This document shows positions 10,901 to 20,749 of a stretch of DNA of 64,000 nucleotides, piece by piece. Below the pieces are notes generated by a model, which saw only the letters and a list, made by a program, of their open reading frames with translations, had not been told where the DNA came from and did no database searches. This DNA is from Microthyrium microscopicum (taxonomy: Eukaryota > Ascomycota > Dothideomycetes > Microthyriales > Microthyriaceae). The stretch's first letter is position 1, and the number at the start of each line of letters is the position of its first letter. The position numbers and the translations under genes are program-made. The stretch covers positions 632,576 to 696,575 of the forward strand of contig MU004236.1 of NCBI GenBank assembly GCA_010405405.1, read 5' to 3'.

Positions 10901-12916
10901 GCTTCCCCCACTGCCACTATCATCGTCAGTCATATCGGTGGACTCGTCCTCCGAATTCTCCAGCAATTGATCTGGAACTTCATCCACTTTGAGATTCTTA
11001 TAAGCAGAAAAATCATCGTCGACTTCCGACTCAACACTCGAGTGTGGTGACTTTAGGTCGGATTTAGAATAATCTGCTTTGTCCTCATCTTCTGCATCCG
11101 AGTTATTGGCGTTGCATTCTTCGTCTGCACTTGAAGAGTCGGGTAGCTTCGAATCGAGTACATGGGCATATTTTGCCATGAGTTGCTCCTGGGTAAGCTC
11201 TTGATCATCATCAGCTTGTTCTTGGCTGTCTTCTTCCTCATCACTGCTCTCGGAAAGATTCTCGTCATCCTCAGTGGCCCCTCCAGCAGCATCAGACTCT
11301 TCATCCTCGAATTCGACCTCGGAATTGAAAGCAACCGAATGGCGGCGTGAGCTCATCATTTCGCTAGTAGCTTCGGCTGATGATTCCCGAAATTGATTGT
11401 CCAGTATTTTGGTAGATTGTTCCAGCATTTCATCGAGGTGACGATTGCCTAACGCTTCTTGGTCTCTTTCCCAGTTGGCCAGTTTAATGGTGTCCACTTC
11501 TTGTCGTACCATTAACCACTTGTCTTTCACATCTTTTACAATTTGCTTGTATCGTTTGATTTGATAGTCAAATTCCTCCTGGTAAACCTGGTCCAAGGAT
11601 TTGGCTTCTCGTAGAAATGCCCATCTGTCTTCAGTCGCAATTGCTGTTTGAACGTGTTTGGCAACTTTGGAGGCTTCCTGCATATGTCTATGGACTTCTC
11701 GACTGCGCAAAGTGGAAAAATAAACCGCGTGCTGCGCGACAAATGCCCAATGAGCGTATTTTGTAACAGGTTCAGGAAAAGCTTTGAACGCAAATCTAGT
11801 GCATCGGCCATCACTTAGAACCCCTCCTTCTTCAGCGGCTTCAGTTATGCGCAATCGAGTTTTTGCTTCATTAAGCACTTGGTCGGTATTAGAAGGATAA
11901 GCTTCACCTTCGAGGGGGTCGTCTTTTGACGCCCACTCTTCAAAAGACTCGAAAGTCTTGGGTGGTACAAGGTGCTTCGGATGTTGGCGAAAGGTAGGAG
12001 CTTCGCGTGTTCTGAGATGCTGTTTCGCATATTTGGTAGGTTCTTCGTATGTAGACACAGAGGCGCGACCACGCCGAGTTTTCGTAGAACGAGAAGTCGT
12101 TTTATACTCTTCAGACTCTAGCGGCGCGTCGCCAGAGGCTCGACGACCTCTTCGCGTTGACTTGGTCTCTGAAGGAGCAGGCGCATCATGATGACGAGAA
12201 GACTTTGGTCTGCCAACCCGTCCCTTTGATGCGGTTGACGCTGACCCATGACCGTTAAGTCCATTTAACTTGATCTTGATCGGCTCATCAGCCAAAGATT
12301 TGCGCGGCCGTCCTGGGCCTTTCTTTGGAGGAGGAGGAGATTCTTCTTGGATAAACCTTGTGCTTTTCCGCCTGCCGCCTACAGTTATAGATGTTGGTCC
12401 CGGTATCAATGCACTCTTCCAAGGTGGTGATTTTGGGCGCTCAAGATTACGAGTTGGTGACTCCTCAACCTTGACAGTAGGAGTTACGGCAGGATTTACA
12501 GCAGCCCTCGATGACTTTCTGCGACCATCCACGATAACAGCCGAAGGTCCATCAGCAGCAATCGCGCGCCAAGGAGGAGACGGCGGCTTTTGCTTCTTGG
12601 CTGAATTGAAAACAGATTTATCAGCGGAGGGAGAAGGAGTATGTGCAGCGAGCTTTTTCGAGGGCGGCGAGGGATCTCGGTCGGGGGAGGAAAAGTGGTC
12701 GAATTTTCGCTTCAAGGAGGCGCCATTAGTAGCCATCTCGACGTGTGCATTTTCATCTGAACGATGGCCATTAGAGCCATTTGTATGGGAAGGTTTGACG
12801 GAATCGACGGGATGGGAAGACGTTGCGGAATTGTCTATATCGTGTTCGTTGTGATTGTTAGTTGAGGAGTAATGTACATCCGAGTGATTTGCGAGGGCAG
12901 CGGATGGCTTGGGCAT
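7964..12916 (-). CDS. SWR1: SWR1 chromatin-remodelling ATPase
   Basis: One uninterrupted frame of about 1650 residues from the ATG at 12916; the frame stays open a few codons further but with no earlier ATG. SWR1 is the Snf2-family motor of the SWR1 complex, which replaces H2A with H2A.Z in nucleosomes. Domains in order: a low-complexity basic N-terminus with AT-hook-like GRPRKS stretches; an HSA domain around residues 380–480 (KYAHWAFVAQHAVYF, binding actin/Arp); a long acidic region around 545–800; helicase lobe 1 with ADEMGLGKTIQT near residue 825 and DEAH near 930; a large insertion typical of the INO80/SWR1 split ATPase; and lobe 2 with LIFTQFTKVLDIL near 1370 and DRVHRIGQTRDVHIY near 1460. 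An acidic and basic tail follows. It shares a divergent promoter with UPF2. INO80 is the alternative, but the acidic N-terminus after HSA and overall layout fit SWR1 better. Confidence 0.95.
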   Translation of the reverse strand: MPKPSAALANHSDVHYSSTNNHNEHDIDNSATSSHPVDSVKPSHTNGSNGHRSDENAHVEMATNGASLKRKFDHFSSPDRDPSPPSKKLAAHTPSPSADKSVFNSAKKQKPPSPPWRAIAADGPSAVIVDGRRKSSRAAVNPAVTPTVKVEESPTRNLERPKSPPWKSALIPGPTSITVGGRRKSTRFIQEESPPPPKKGPGRPRKSLADEPIKIKLNGLNGHGSASTASKGRVGRPKSSRHHDAPAPSETKSTRRGRRASGDAPLESEEYKTTSRSTKTRRGRASVSTYEEPTKYAKQHLRTREAPTFRQHPKHLVPPKTFESFEEWASKDDPLEGEAYPSNTDQVLNEAKTRLRITEAAEEGGVLSDGRCTRFAFKAFPEPVTKYAHWAFVAQHAVYFSTLRSREVHRHMQEASKVAKHVQTAIATEDRWAFLREAKSLDQVYQEEFDYQIKRYKQIVKDVKDKWLMVRQEVDTIKLANWERDQEALGNRHLDEMLEQSTKILDNQFRESSAEATSEMMSSRRHSVAFNSEVEFEDEESDAAGGATEDDENLSESSDEEEDSQEQADDDQELTQEQLMAKYAHVLDSKLPDSSSADEECNANNSDAEDEDKADYSKSDLKSPHSSVESEVDDDFSAYKNLKVDEVPDQLLENSEDESTDMTDDDSGSGGSDSQESEDEEEEEDEGISNTLGFLYGKDEIQTIAKEAREAKRSQSIQTTGEDLEDEAEVDAESELDSDVEMIEQNLPTSDKASDMDHSVASTPRPDQEAAISTPTTSIIPGTPRSFRTEVSPLLRGSLREYQHDGVDWLAKLYSGGRNGILADEMGLGKTIQTIALLAHLATFHEVWGPHLVVVPTSVMLNWEMEFKKWCPAFKILTYYGDVNERRRLRVGWKDDDKWNVIITSYNLVLQDQQAFKRRDWHYLVLDEAHNIKNFQSQRWQTLLTFKTQSRLLLTGTPLQNNLQELWSLLYFLMPAGVDGGGFADLEKFLNTMKRPADQILDQGRQELDPEAQARVSKLHEILRPYLLRRLKSEVEKQMPSKYEHVVYCRLSKRQRQLYDGFMGRADTKRTLSSGNYMSVMNCLMSLRKVCNHPDLFETRQIVTSLAMPKSVAASYEIKDFMVRRRLLSSRSLDLDFCGLLPAAHEQTRKRHLMRLAQIQATQKFERLAASETERLKDLEKQQSDGSDSVSVRVAIEAQKNIIQDLRNRASHMRRVLAAKPIYGADLIDMVTMPNRFDPRRPNKKDPEFTNAYPYLDKCITISRLMPTLGQVSSQATELITKFACITPTVVAEDVGPLTLTPAGVETVQLAESFRRRIDPFHEARVRLSIAFPDKRLLQYDCGKLQALDKLLRQLQAGGHRALIFTQFTKVLDILEQFLNIHGHRYLRLDGATKVEQRQILTDRFNNDTRILTFILSTRSGGLGINLTGADTVIFYDLDWNPAMDKQCQDRVHRIGQTRDVHIYRFVSEYTIEANILRKSNQKRLLDDVIIQRGEFTTDMFQRVTYRDALEGMINDERATNQDAEASAVFDKFLNNVTEMSNVLDKVEDKEDTAAAKVAQQEIVLGDDVDFDENIKADQQEAMAANPNAAVDKAVEETGSDDPVKNGEIPHVDDYMVRLMTELMVGEPIKLPKSAGAKKKKGGYDYKRRR

Positions 12917-13750
12917 TGCCAGCAGCTGCACGAGTGGTTCAAGGCAAATCCGGTCGAACCACCCTGCGCGACACGAACTGATGATAAAGTATTGAGAATT
13001 TCAGTTGAGAAGAAAGCGAAGAGCAAGCTAGAAACGGTGATGTGGTCAGATTTGAGGAGACGTGTAAAAGAGAAGAGTTGTTGGAGATTGAAGGTGGAAT
13101 CAGATGAATTATTAGGAGATGGAAAAAAGCCGATTCCGCGAGCTGATGGCGCGTCTGGAGGGTCAGTTGTAATGTTGCCTTAGTCTGGACTGTACCTTCT
13201 CAACGTGTGCCTGTGTGCCTGATTCGAGCTTGTCTATCCGTTTCAGTTTTGCGTGCTCAGATCCAGGAGCTGAGATGTCTACTATGACACGGGGACGATC
13301 TAAAGTGCAAATAGCCTGAGGAAGGAGCACCCAGACCCGCTTCTGTATGAGGAAGGAGCACACGGATTACTGCAGGCAATAAGGCAAGAGCGACCTATTG
13401 AACGTCACTGCTCCGTCGGGCCAATAATTTACTAGTCCCTCACTGTTACCTACCACAACTGATAGTGCCTCTCTCACCACTACAACTGTGGGCAATTCGA
13501 GCTTCAAGCAACTCTACCTGCAAATCTACAAACTTCACTTTTATTTATGACCGACAATACCACCCCCTGCTACTTACCCTCTGCTTCCATTTGTCCAACC
13601 GTCACCAAATATCTCTCCAAAACGCCGTGTCATTGCTGGCGGACCTTTACAGTCCCACCTCCTAGGAAATGCGACGTGCCGCAATCCTCAAAATCCACCA
13701 TTTCTTCATGACCGACCCATGAACTCTACTCTTTACAACTCTCCAGCGCC
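12917..13750. promoter_or_regulatory. Divergent promoter region of SWR1 and UPF2
   Basis: These ~830 bases separate the start codons of SWR1 (leftward) and UPF2 (rightward). The right 300 bases are rich in C/T runs and ACCACA-type strings, a usual fungal leader composition. No TATA box stands out on either side, which is common for housekeeping genes. I see no additional gene. Confidence 0.5.
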
Positions 13751-16700
13751 ATGGACCCTTCCAAGAAGCGCGCCTTGAGGGAAAACAACTTGAAAGTTTG
13801 GGCGGGGGCTACTGGTGCGCAACAAATATTCCTCGGAGCCTCTTCACCCACCTGCTAACCATATCAGACATCTTTCCTGTCAAACAAAACCAAGACTCCT
13901 CCCTAAAGAAAAACACTGCCTTTATAAAACGTCTGCGCACCGCTATTTCCGCCCCAAATGTTAGCCTATTTCTTACTGAAGTCGCGGGCCTTAGTTTGTA
14001 CAAGTACATGGCCGAGATCATATCGTCGCTTTATGAAGGACTACAGAAACTGAAGACTCCAGCCGATATTGCTGCAAGTGTACAAGTCGTCAGCGCCTTA
14101 CATCAACGGTTCGGACCTGCCGAGTTTACGGGATATCTTGGATGGTATATTGGGCGCGGTTTGAGTACTCCAGACAAGTCGCAACTGAAGGCTCTAGCTC
14201 CAGATGTAAAGGAACGTGAAGAGAAGGATCGGCTTGCTCGTCAACGAGGACTACTGAGAGTGGCTACTGAGCTCTGGCTGGCTGGTGTCTTACGAAGCTT
14301 GGAAGATGTTGTCCGCCCCGAATCGGAAACCAAAGACAAAGACGGTGGCAAGGCTTCAGAACCAACTGCAAAAGCGAAAGCTGCAGCAAATGCCGCAAAA
14401 TCACAGACCGGTGAAAGCGACCCATTCCCACTAGAAGTTCTCAAGGATCTGCTAGGCCATGATCGAGACCATGTGAACCTGCCTCTGGTCGTGATTTTTG
14501 TGAAATCATTTGCCTGGGATGTCCTTGGAATAGTGCCCCGTGGCTCTGACCGTAGACCAGGCGCAGACGATCACGATGATGTCAAAATTGAGGGTTCATC
14601 TGAGCCGGATGCCTCCACCAAAGAACCTCCGCTTGCTAGTCCGGAACTTGCTATCCGATTCAAAAACGTCTTGGCCCGTTACTTTGAAGATGTCAAGGCT
14701 CACATCGTGCGCGATCAAAAAACTCTGACCGCTCAAAATCGCCGAAATGCCGAAGCCTATGTTCGTAGTGGCGAAATTTTTGATGATCGTCAAGCAAACT
14801 TTGAGAAGCAGACTAAAGCTCAAGACAAGCTTATATCGAATGCTCAAGTCCTGGCAGATATGCTGGGAGAAGATATGCCTGACCTCCGCGACAAAGATGA
14901 AGGTCCTACCGTAGGAGAAAACTCCATTGGTCTCGTAAAGGCAGGAGATTATCTCAAAGGACAAAACGACGGGCCTGGAATCTGGGAGGATGAAGAGGAA
15001 CGCCGATTTTACGAGAACCTAATTGACGTCAAAGACCGAGTGCCAACTATCTTGCTGGAGGATGGGAAAAAGAAGAAGCAGGAGAATGAGGATCCAGCCG
15101 GCAAGAAGCAGGACTCAAAGTCTCCTGTCGAGGAATCCACCAGTGCTCCTACTTCAACTGATGTTGAAGATCTGAATGTTGCAATTGCGAACAAATCTGT
15201 TGGTGCACAGGTTGATGGACTGCTAGCCCGACTTCCAGATCTCCACGGAAAGGATTCTGTTGATCAATTCGCCATCGACTTTTGCTTTGTCAATTCCAAA
15301 GCCTCGAGAAATCGACTTGTGAAGGCACTTCTTGATGTTCCAAAAGGCCGAGTCGACCTGCTACCACTTTACTCTCGTATTACTGCGATTCTGAGCAAAT
15401 ATATGCCTGATATTAGTTCCGCTATGATCACCCACCTTGATGACGAATTCCGCAGTCTACAGCGCCGCAAATCCAAAGACTTTCTTGGAGCTGTTCGATT
15501 ACAGAATATTCGCTACTTTGCAGAATTGACAAAATTCGGCATTGTACCCGAACATGTTATCTTCCATTGCTTCAAGGTCTGCCTCGATGATTTGACAAGA
15601 ATGAATATCGAAATACTGGGTCAGCTCATGGAAAACTGTGGGCGTTTTCTTCTTCGCAGTCAAGACACATCTCCACGCATGACCTCTTTCTTGGAAACTT
15701 TGCAACGGAAGAAGGGTGCGCAACACCTCGATCCGCGAGAAAAGTTGATCATAGAAAATGCCATCTATCATGTTAATCCTCCCGAGCGGCCGGCTATTGA
15801 GCAAAAGGAACGAACTCCGATGGAGCTTTTCATCCAAAAGATTATCTATGACGATCTCACAAAGCGCAACGTGGACAAAGTCACCAAGCAAATTCGAAAA
15901 CTTCATTGGGAAGAACAAGAAGTAAGGAAATTATCTTTTAATCCAACCGCACTTTGCTAACGTTGTAGGTTGTCTCAATACTAGAGAAAGTCTTCACCCG
16001 TCCATGGAAGGTTAGGTACAATAATATTCACCTACTCGCCGTGATATTGGGATCGATCCATCGCTATCATCCTCAGTTCGCCATCACCTGTGTCGACGAC
16101 CTCTTGGAGACCATATTTGAAGGTCTGGAGAAAAATGATGTCAAATTCAACCAGCGTCGTATTGCTCAAGGCAAGTACCTTGGGGAACTTTACGCATACC
16201 GCATGATTGATTCATCTGTGGTCTTTGACACTTTATTCAAGATCATTGCATTTGGTCACGAAAACGGTATTCCGAAAACCGATTTTGAGAATCCGTGGGA
16301 CCTGCCAACCGACTTCTTCCGTATAAGACTTGTCTGTACCCTTCTTGAAACTTGCGCCAGCTTTTTTGCCCAAGGTCCGGCTAAGAAGAAGCTGGATTTT
16401 TTTGTTTCCTTCTTCCAGTACTACATAAACACCAAGGACAAGCTCTCTCCGGACATCGAGTTCGCTATCCAGGATGCCTTTGCAGTCATTTCTCCCGACT
16501 TGAAGTTGATCGATAGCTTCGAGGAGGCCGGCAAGGAGTTTTCGGATGCCTGTAAGGAAAATTACCAGACAACCGAAAACGGCAAGGTAACTGCCGAAGT
16601 TGAAGATTTGGATGACGAATCGGTTTCGGACGAGGTAGACGATGACGACGATGCGGTCGCTGATGATGCTGAAAAGTCTTCGGCTGACGAGCTCGAAGTC

Positions 16701-17686
16701 CCCGATCAAGCCGACGATTCTGACGACTCTAACTCTAGTGAAGAAGAGGACGAACAGATTATCGTCACTCGACAGGAAGAAGAGCGAGATCCAGAGGTGG
16801 ATGCCGATTTTGATCGCGAACTTGCCAAGCTCATGGCAGATAGTATGGATTCGAGAAAACTTGAGCGGAAGACTTTGTTTGATGTTCCTCTTCCTATCCG
16901 TCGTAAGGAGCGCGAGGCTGCTGGGGAGGAGCCCCAGTTCACACCTGGTCCATTCCCTGATGCTCCTCACATGAAGTTCAGTCTTTTAAGTAAGAGAGGC
17001 AACAAACAACTGGTATGGCGAATTCGCACATCACAAATTTCTATTTTCCATACGTTGGATCTACGCTAACTCTGTTGTAGACACGGGATATTGACCTGCC
17101 GGCTGACTCTACCTTTGCCGTTGCCATGCGTAGCCAACAGCAGGCGCAAAAGCTAGAGCAAAAGCGCATCAAGGACATCGTGCTGAATCTCGACCTTCGT
17201 GATGACTCGACTGAAGCCACAGATGGTGAAGACCCTTTTTCTTCCCCCCTCAAGCGTAACCCAAATCACTCCAAGCTTTTGTCAAGATCAAATTACGGAG
17301 CAGACACTGTGAACCGCACTCCGACGATTCACAGTTCGTCCGTTCAAGGTCGTCATGTTCAGCATTCTGTGGTTTCTTCTTCTACTTCAAATCATGTTGC
17401 ACCAAAAGCCCGCGTTGTGTCCAACAACGAGAATATTTCTACTCACACCTCATCTCAAGGCACATCTCTCGAGAAGAATCCGCCCAATCCCTATCTACAG
17501 CCTCGCGTCGATAAGGCGGGCAAAGGCCGTGCCAATGCGCGCGGCCGACAGCTGCAAGTCAGCGATCTTGACTGGTATGGTGAAACTGCGAACCCTTCAG
17601 CTTCCTCGACCGACATCCATACGAACGCTGGTCGAGGCCATGGTCGTGGACGCGGGCGCGGGCGTGATGCTGCGCGCGGCCGCTGA
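13751..17686 (+). CDS. NMD2: UPF2/NMD2 nonsense-mediated decay factor
   Basis: Exons 13751–13814, 13868–15921, 15969–17012 and 17081–17686 join in frame to 1255 residues, close to human UPF2. UPF2 is the bridge of the UPF1–UPF2–UPF3 complex that destroys mRNAs with premature stops. Seen: the N-terminal family motif LRENNLKVWAG and SSLKKNTAFIKRLR; a first MIF4G domain through about residue 230; a second MIF4G around 468–665 (DQFAIDFCFVNSKASRNRLV); a third around 665–870 (NNIHLLAVILGSIH, UPF3-binding in other species); an acidic tract around 913–970; then a UPF1-binding-like segment near 975–1100 (LDLRDD). The C-terminus ends in an RG-rich tail (GRGHGRGRGRGRDAARGR). The tiny first exon carries the start and its splice restores the family motif, which is why I chose this ATG. 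Confidence 0.94.
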
Positions 17687-18363
17687 CGACTGGGCTGTTT
17701 TCTTTTGTCGAGTACCAATATACTATGGCGACTAATGACAATGTTTTGTTGCGCGACAGGACGTGAGAAAAGTGGACCAGAGACGAAATTCTGATTGATA
17801 ATACATCTGGTTCCGACTGATAGTTCGTTCATGTCGTCCGTTCATGTCGTGCAGATGCCCTCCTAGGAGATCCAGACTCCTTGGCTCGCTTTCCTTGGGG
17901 CTCTCATCACCACCTGAACAAGGCTATGTCGTGGTGATGGCTTTTTCCGAATTCTTGGTAAGCAACGAGCGACCATAAACAAAGCACCGCCCCGTCAGCG
18001 ATGATGGATGCAAGAGCAGCGCCGGATGGAGACGCTGTAAAGAGGCTCGTGATAAAAGTCTGCTGAAGGACTGTGATGAGGTCATGGATGATAGTGTTGT
18101 TTTAGAATGCTTCTGATTGTAGTTGTACAGTTCTACAAATTGATATCAAAATCGTTGTTCGTTTTCTTCTTTCATATCAAAACGTTGCCACTGTCGATGG
18201 CTCATGCTAAATCACAGTATGCAGCTTCCCTCCAAAGTCGTGACAGAAAAGTCGTGGCAGGAGCGATGGTCTTCCCTTGTGTTCATACTCTATCCTCAAT
18301 GTTTGTCTAGAATTCGGACCTCCTCCTCTCCATCTCCAACTTCATACAAATTTCACACCAACC
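17687..18363. other. Intergenic region, no gene seen
   Basis: These 677 bases lie between UPF2 and the small cysteine-rich gene. The region ends in a pyrimidine-rich leader (CTCCTCCTCTCCATCTCC) before the ATG at 18364. A short tandem TTCATGTCGTCCG/TTCATGTCGTGCA occurs near 17829–17855. Nothing else stands out. Confidence 0.5.
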
Positions 18364-18779
18364 ATGACAAGTAAGACTCCTCCCTGTCCACCAGCACAAC
18401 CTTCCTCCTCGATCACTTCCCTCTCTTACTCATCCGTCCACCATCTAATAAGACACCCACTAACGTATCTCCAGTCTTGCAACTCGCGTTCGTCCTCGCG
18501 TTCGTCCTCGCGACCATCTTGGTTTATCCCTTCTGGAGACATGCCTTCCGCTTCAAGCTTCTACCCATTGTCTTATGCGTGAAGTGCAGACGCTGGTGTC
18601 GATGTGGAAACGGAATAGCAGTGCTGATCAAGCGTTGCGATGAGTGCGGTCGGACGTGTCGGTGCAGCCTGTTCAAGGAGATCACTTTCATTGATTATGA
18701 TGGCACGGAGGTCGATATGACGAAAGGAAAGCCTGGTACTTTGCATTATACTGTTGAGCCTCCTGAGGGAAAGACTTGA
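18364..18779 (+). CDS. Small membrane-anchored cysteine-rich protein
   Basis: Exons 18364–18370 and 18475–18779 give 103 residues. The first exon holds only ATG ACA A; the intron has GTAAGA, a CTAAC branch site and a CAG acceptor. The protein starts MTILQLAFVLAFVLATILV, a clear hydrophobic segment that could be a signal anchor. It continues with a paired-cysteine core: CVKCRRWCRCGNG, then CDECGRTCRC, eight cysteines in two CxxC…CxC groups, which could bind zinc or form disulfides. The C-terminal ~35 residues are polar and acidic. Near-repeat DNA (GCGTTCGTCCTC twice) encodes the hydrophobic segment. I recognise no family. It could be a secreted effector-like protein or a membrane zinc-ribbon protein; the charged, basic spacing between cysteines argues slightly for metal binding. 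Confidence 0.62.
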
Positions 18780-20749
18780 AGCTGTTTACTTGACATGCTC
18801 TTTACTGGTCAGTCTATGGAGTTCGTTGTCGAGTTTTCGTTGGCGAGTTGTGGGAATGGTGCGGTGGTAGTGAGTTATGGATGAGGATGAACAGTGGACA
18901 ATCGAAAATATGTCGACTCACATCAATGGCTCTCATAACCATCATAAACATTATAGAGATCATCAGCATCATCAGCTTTGGTCAAAGTCAACAAGACATC
19001 ACTTCCAGCAACTTCACACTTTCTAGAGGACATGGATCGATACCAACAGCTTTGAACGCCAACCACAACTACACGACCGAACTTGATAATCGAACGCCGC
19101 GAATGAACCAGGTATCGAAGGTCAGCCAGCAATCCGCATCAGTCAGCGATTAAAACTAATCAGCCAATTCGAATACGCGGCCACCACAAGTCCTATGATT
19201 ACCTACACTTTGGCTCGAGGATAAGGAGATAGGCGGCGGCAAGCACGCACTACATAGAGAGTAAATTTTTAGGGTGCAATAACAAGTCAACAGGTTCATT
19301 TGTCGCACCGTTACTTCCCATTGAGCTCGTAGCGCATCCATTTGGCTTTGCTCAAGATTCTGCTAACGACACTGACGGCAACTACAAGAGCCTGACAGCA
19401 AAGACATGAGAGTGCGACTGTTGCGAAGACACTGAATCAGAATTGAAGTGCTCGTTAACAGAAACTGAATAAGACATGAAGCTAGGAACAAGTTCCGATA
19501 TGTTGATAGATGCCTTGATGATTCCAACGGTTATAACCATTAGAATGATATTTCAATATTGCTCGAGAAATAAGCTCAATGATAATACTGATCACTGATC
19601 TTGATCCGAGTTTATCTTAACTTAATCTAAGGTTCCCCCCGGATTGCCAGCCGACCAACGATAGCCCGATTTTCACATCGAACACCCTGTCACTGGAAAT
19701 AAGCAATTGACATAACGTAGAAAACCTTATTACTTTATCTTGAGTATGGCCATATGATTGGATCAACCACACATTATAGGCTACACTAGGCTGATTGACA
19801 GATCTAAAGTAACTAAGCCTTTCAACCGCAACTCTATTTGTGGCAATCTTCAAGTTTATGAATGTGGCCTATGCTACAATAGCGGACCCGCAGCCTTGAC
19901 CTCTGAGTGATAGTAATCTGTGATATCCACACAATAGGATATGGCTTTGTATCTACGTTTTCAAAAGAGACATTAAGCGGCAGTTTCCGCAGTCGAGGAT
20001 TTAATTCTACGCTTACTGATCTCGTTAGGATACATGCGCGTCAACGTGCTTATCAGGAACAAGCTTTCGGGTTATTACCAGGTCCAGGTATAACAATTGC
20101 CCTGGCAGTCCAGGGGCTCATCGATTGACTATCAAGTAGAGCACCAAAGTAATCCGCGGGATGGCTGAAAATATTTTTGCACAGTAGTCACGCCTTTGGT
20201 ATTCGAGAATCGACTATACATGTATCAGCTCTGTGCTACGCCAATGTTTGGATGGCTGTATGGATGGGAACCTACAGGTATCTGAGATCTCGATATGTAC
20301 TTTTCAGTCTGAAAACAAAGACCTATACGACGGTGTCTTCATAAAACATCCGCAAGCCCGCTTACTGTGGTCGTGTGCCTTGGTGAAACACTTCAATATA
20401 TATTATTACTGGCATTTTGTTTTCTGATATTGGTGGTGAACCCAGAGATCACTCCATGTTTCAAGAGCCACAAGCCCCGACTGCCACTGGGCCCGGCCGA
20501 TCATAGAATGTCAATGTTTCTATGGAGGGTTTACCATGCATTCTCGCCTTGTAGATTGTTCGCTTCCTTCTAGTGTGCGGATGGATTACGCAGTTACACT
20601 TTGCTGGGAAAGGGCGGAACTGACGGCGCATCTGTTTATTAGTTCTGAATCGCAGTAACTCAAATTGTTTTCAGGCCATTCAACAGAAGTTGAGCTTTGC
20701 GATTCCTTCCATAGCTGTAGAGCTTTTACAAGACCTGACATCGTTTACT
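18780..20749. other. Large intergenic region, no gene supported
   Basis: Nearly 2 kb without a supportable gene. Short open frames exist on both strands but none has family signatures or consistent splice sites. The DNA from about 19450 to 20650 is fairly AT-rich. The last 60 bases are the likely leader of the transporter gene; an in-frame ATG at 20690 would add 20 residues to it, but the ATG at 20750 gives a more usual N-terminus. Confidence 0.5.

Noticed and set aside
12270-12854. 194-codon plus-strand frame
   Set aside because: It is antisense to the N-terminal low-complexity region of SWR1 and has only Gly/Ser-rich composition with no motif.
16233-16970. 245-codon open frame on the minus strand
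   Set aside because: It lies fully opposite the UPF2 third exon, whose protein is strongly conserved; the minus frame has no known motif and is a shadow.
18848-19153. 101-codon plus-strand frame after the cysteine-rich gene
   Set aside because: Hydrophobic and Asn/Ser-rich with no start context or motif; more likely 3' UTR sequence.
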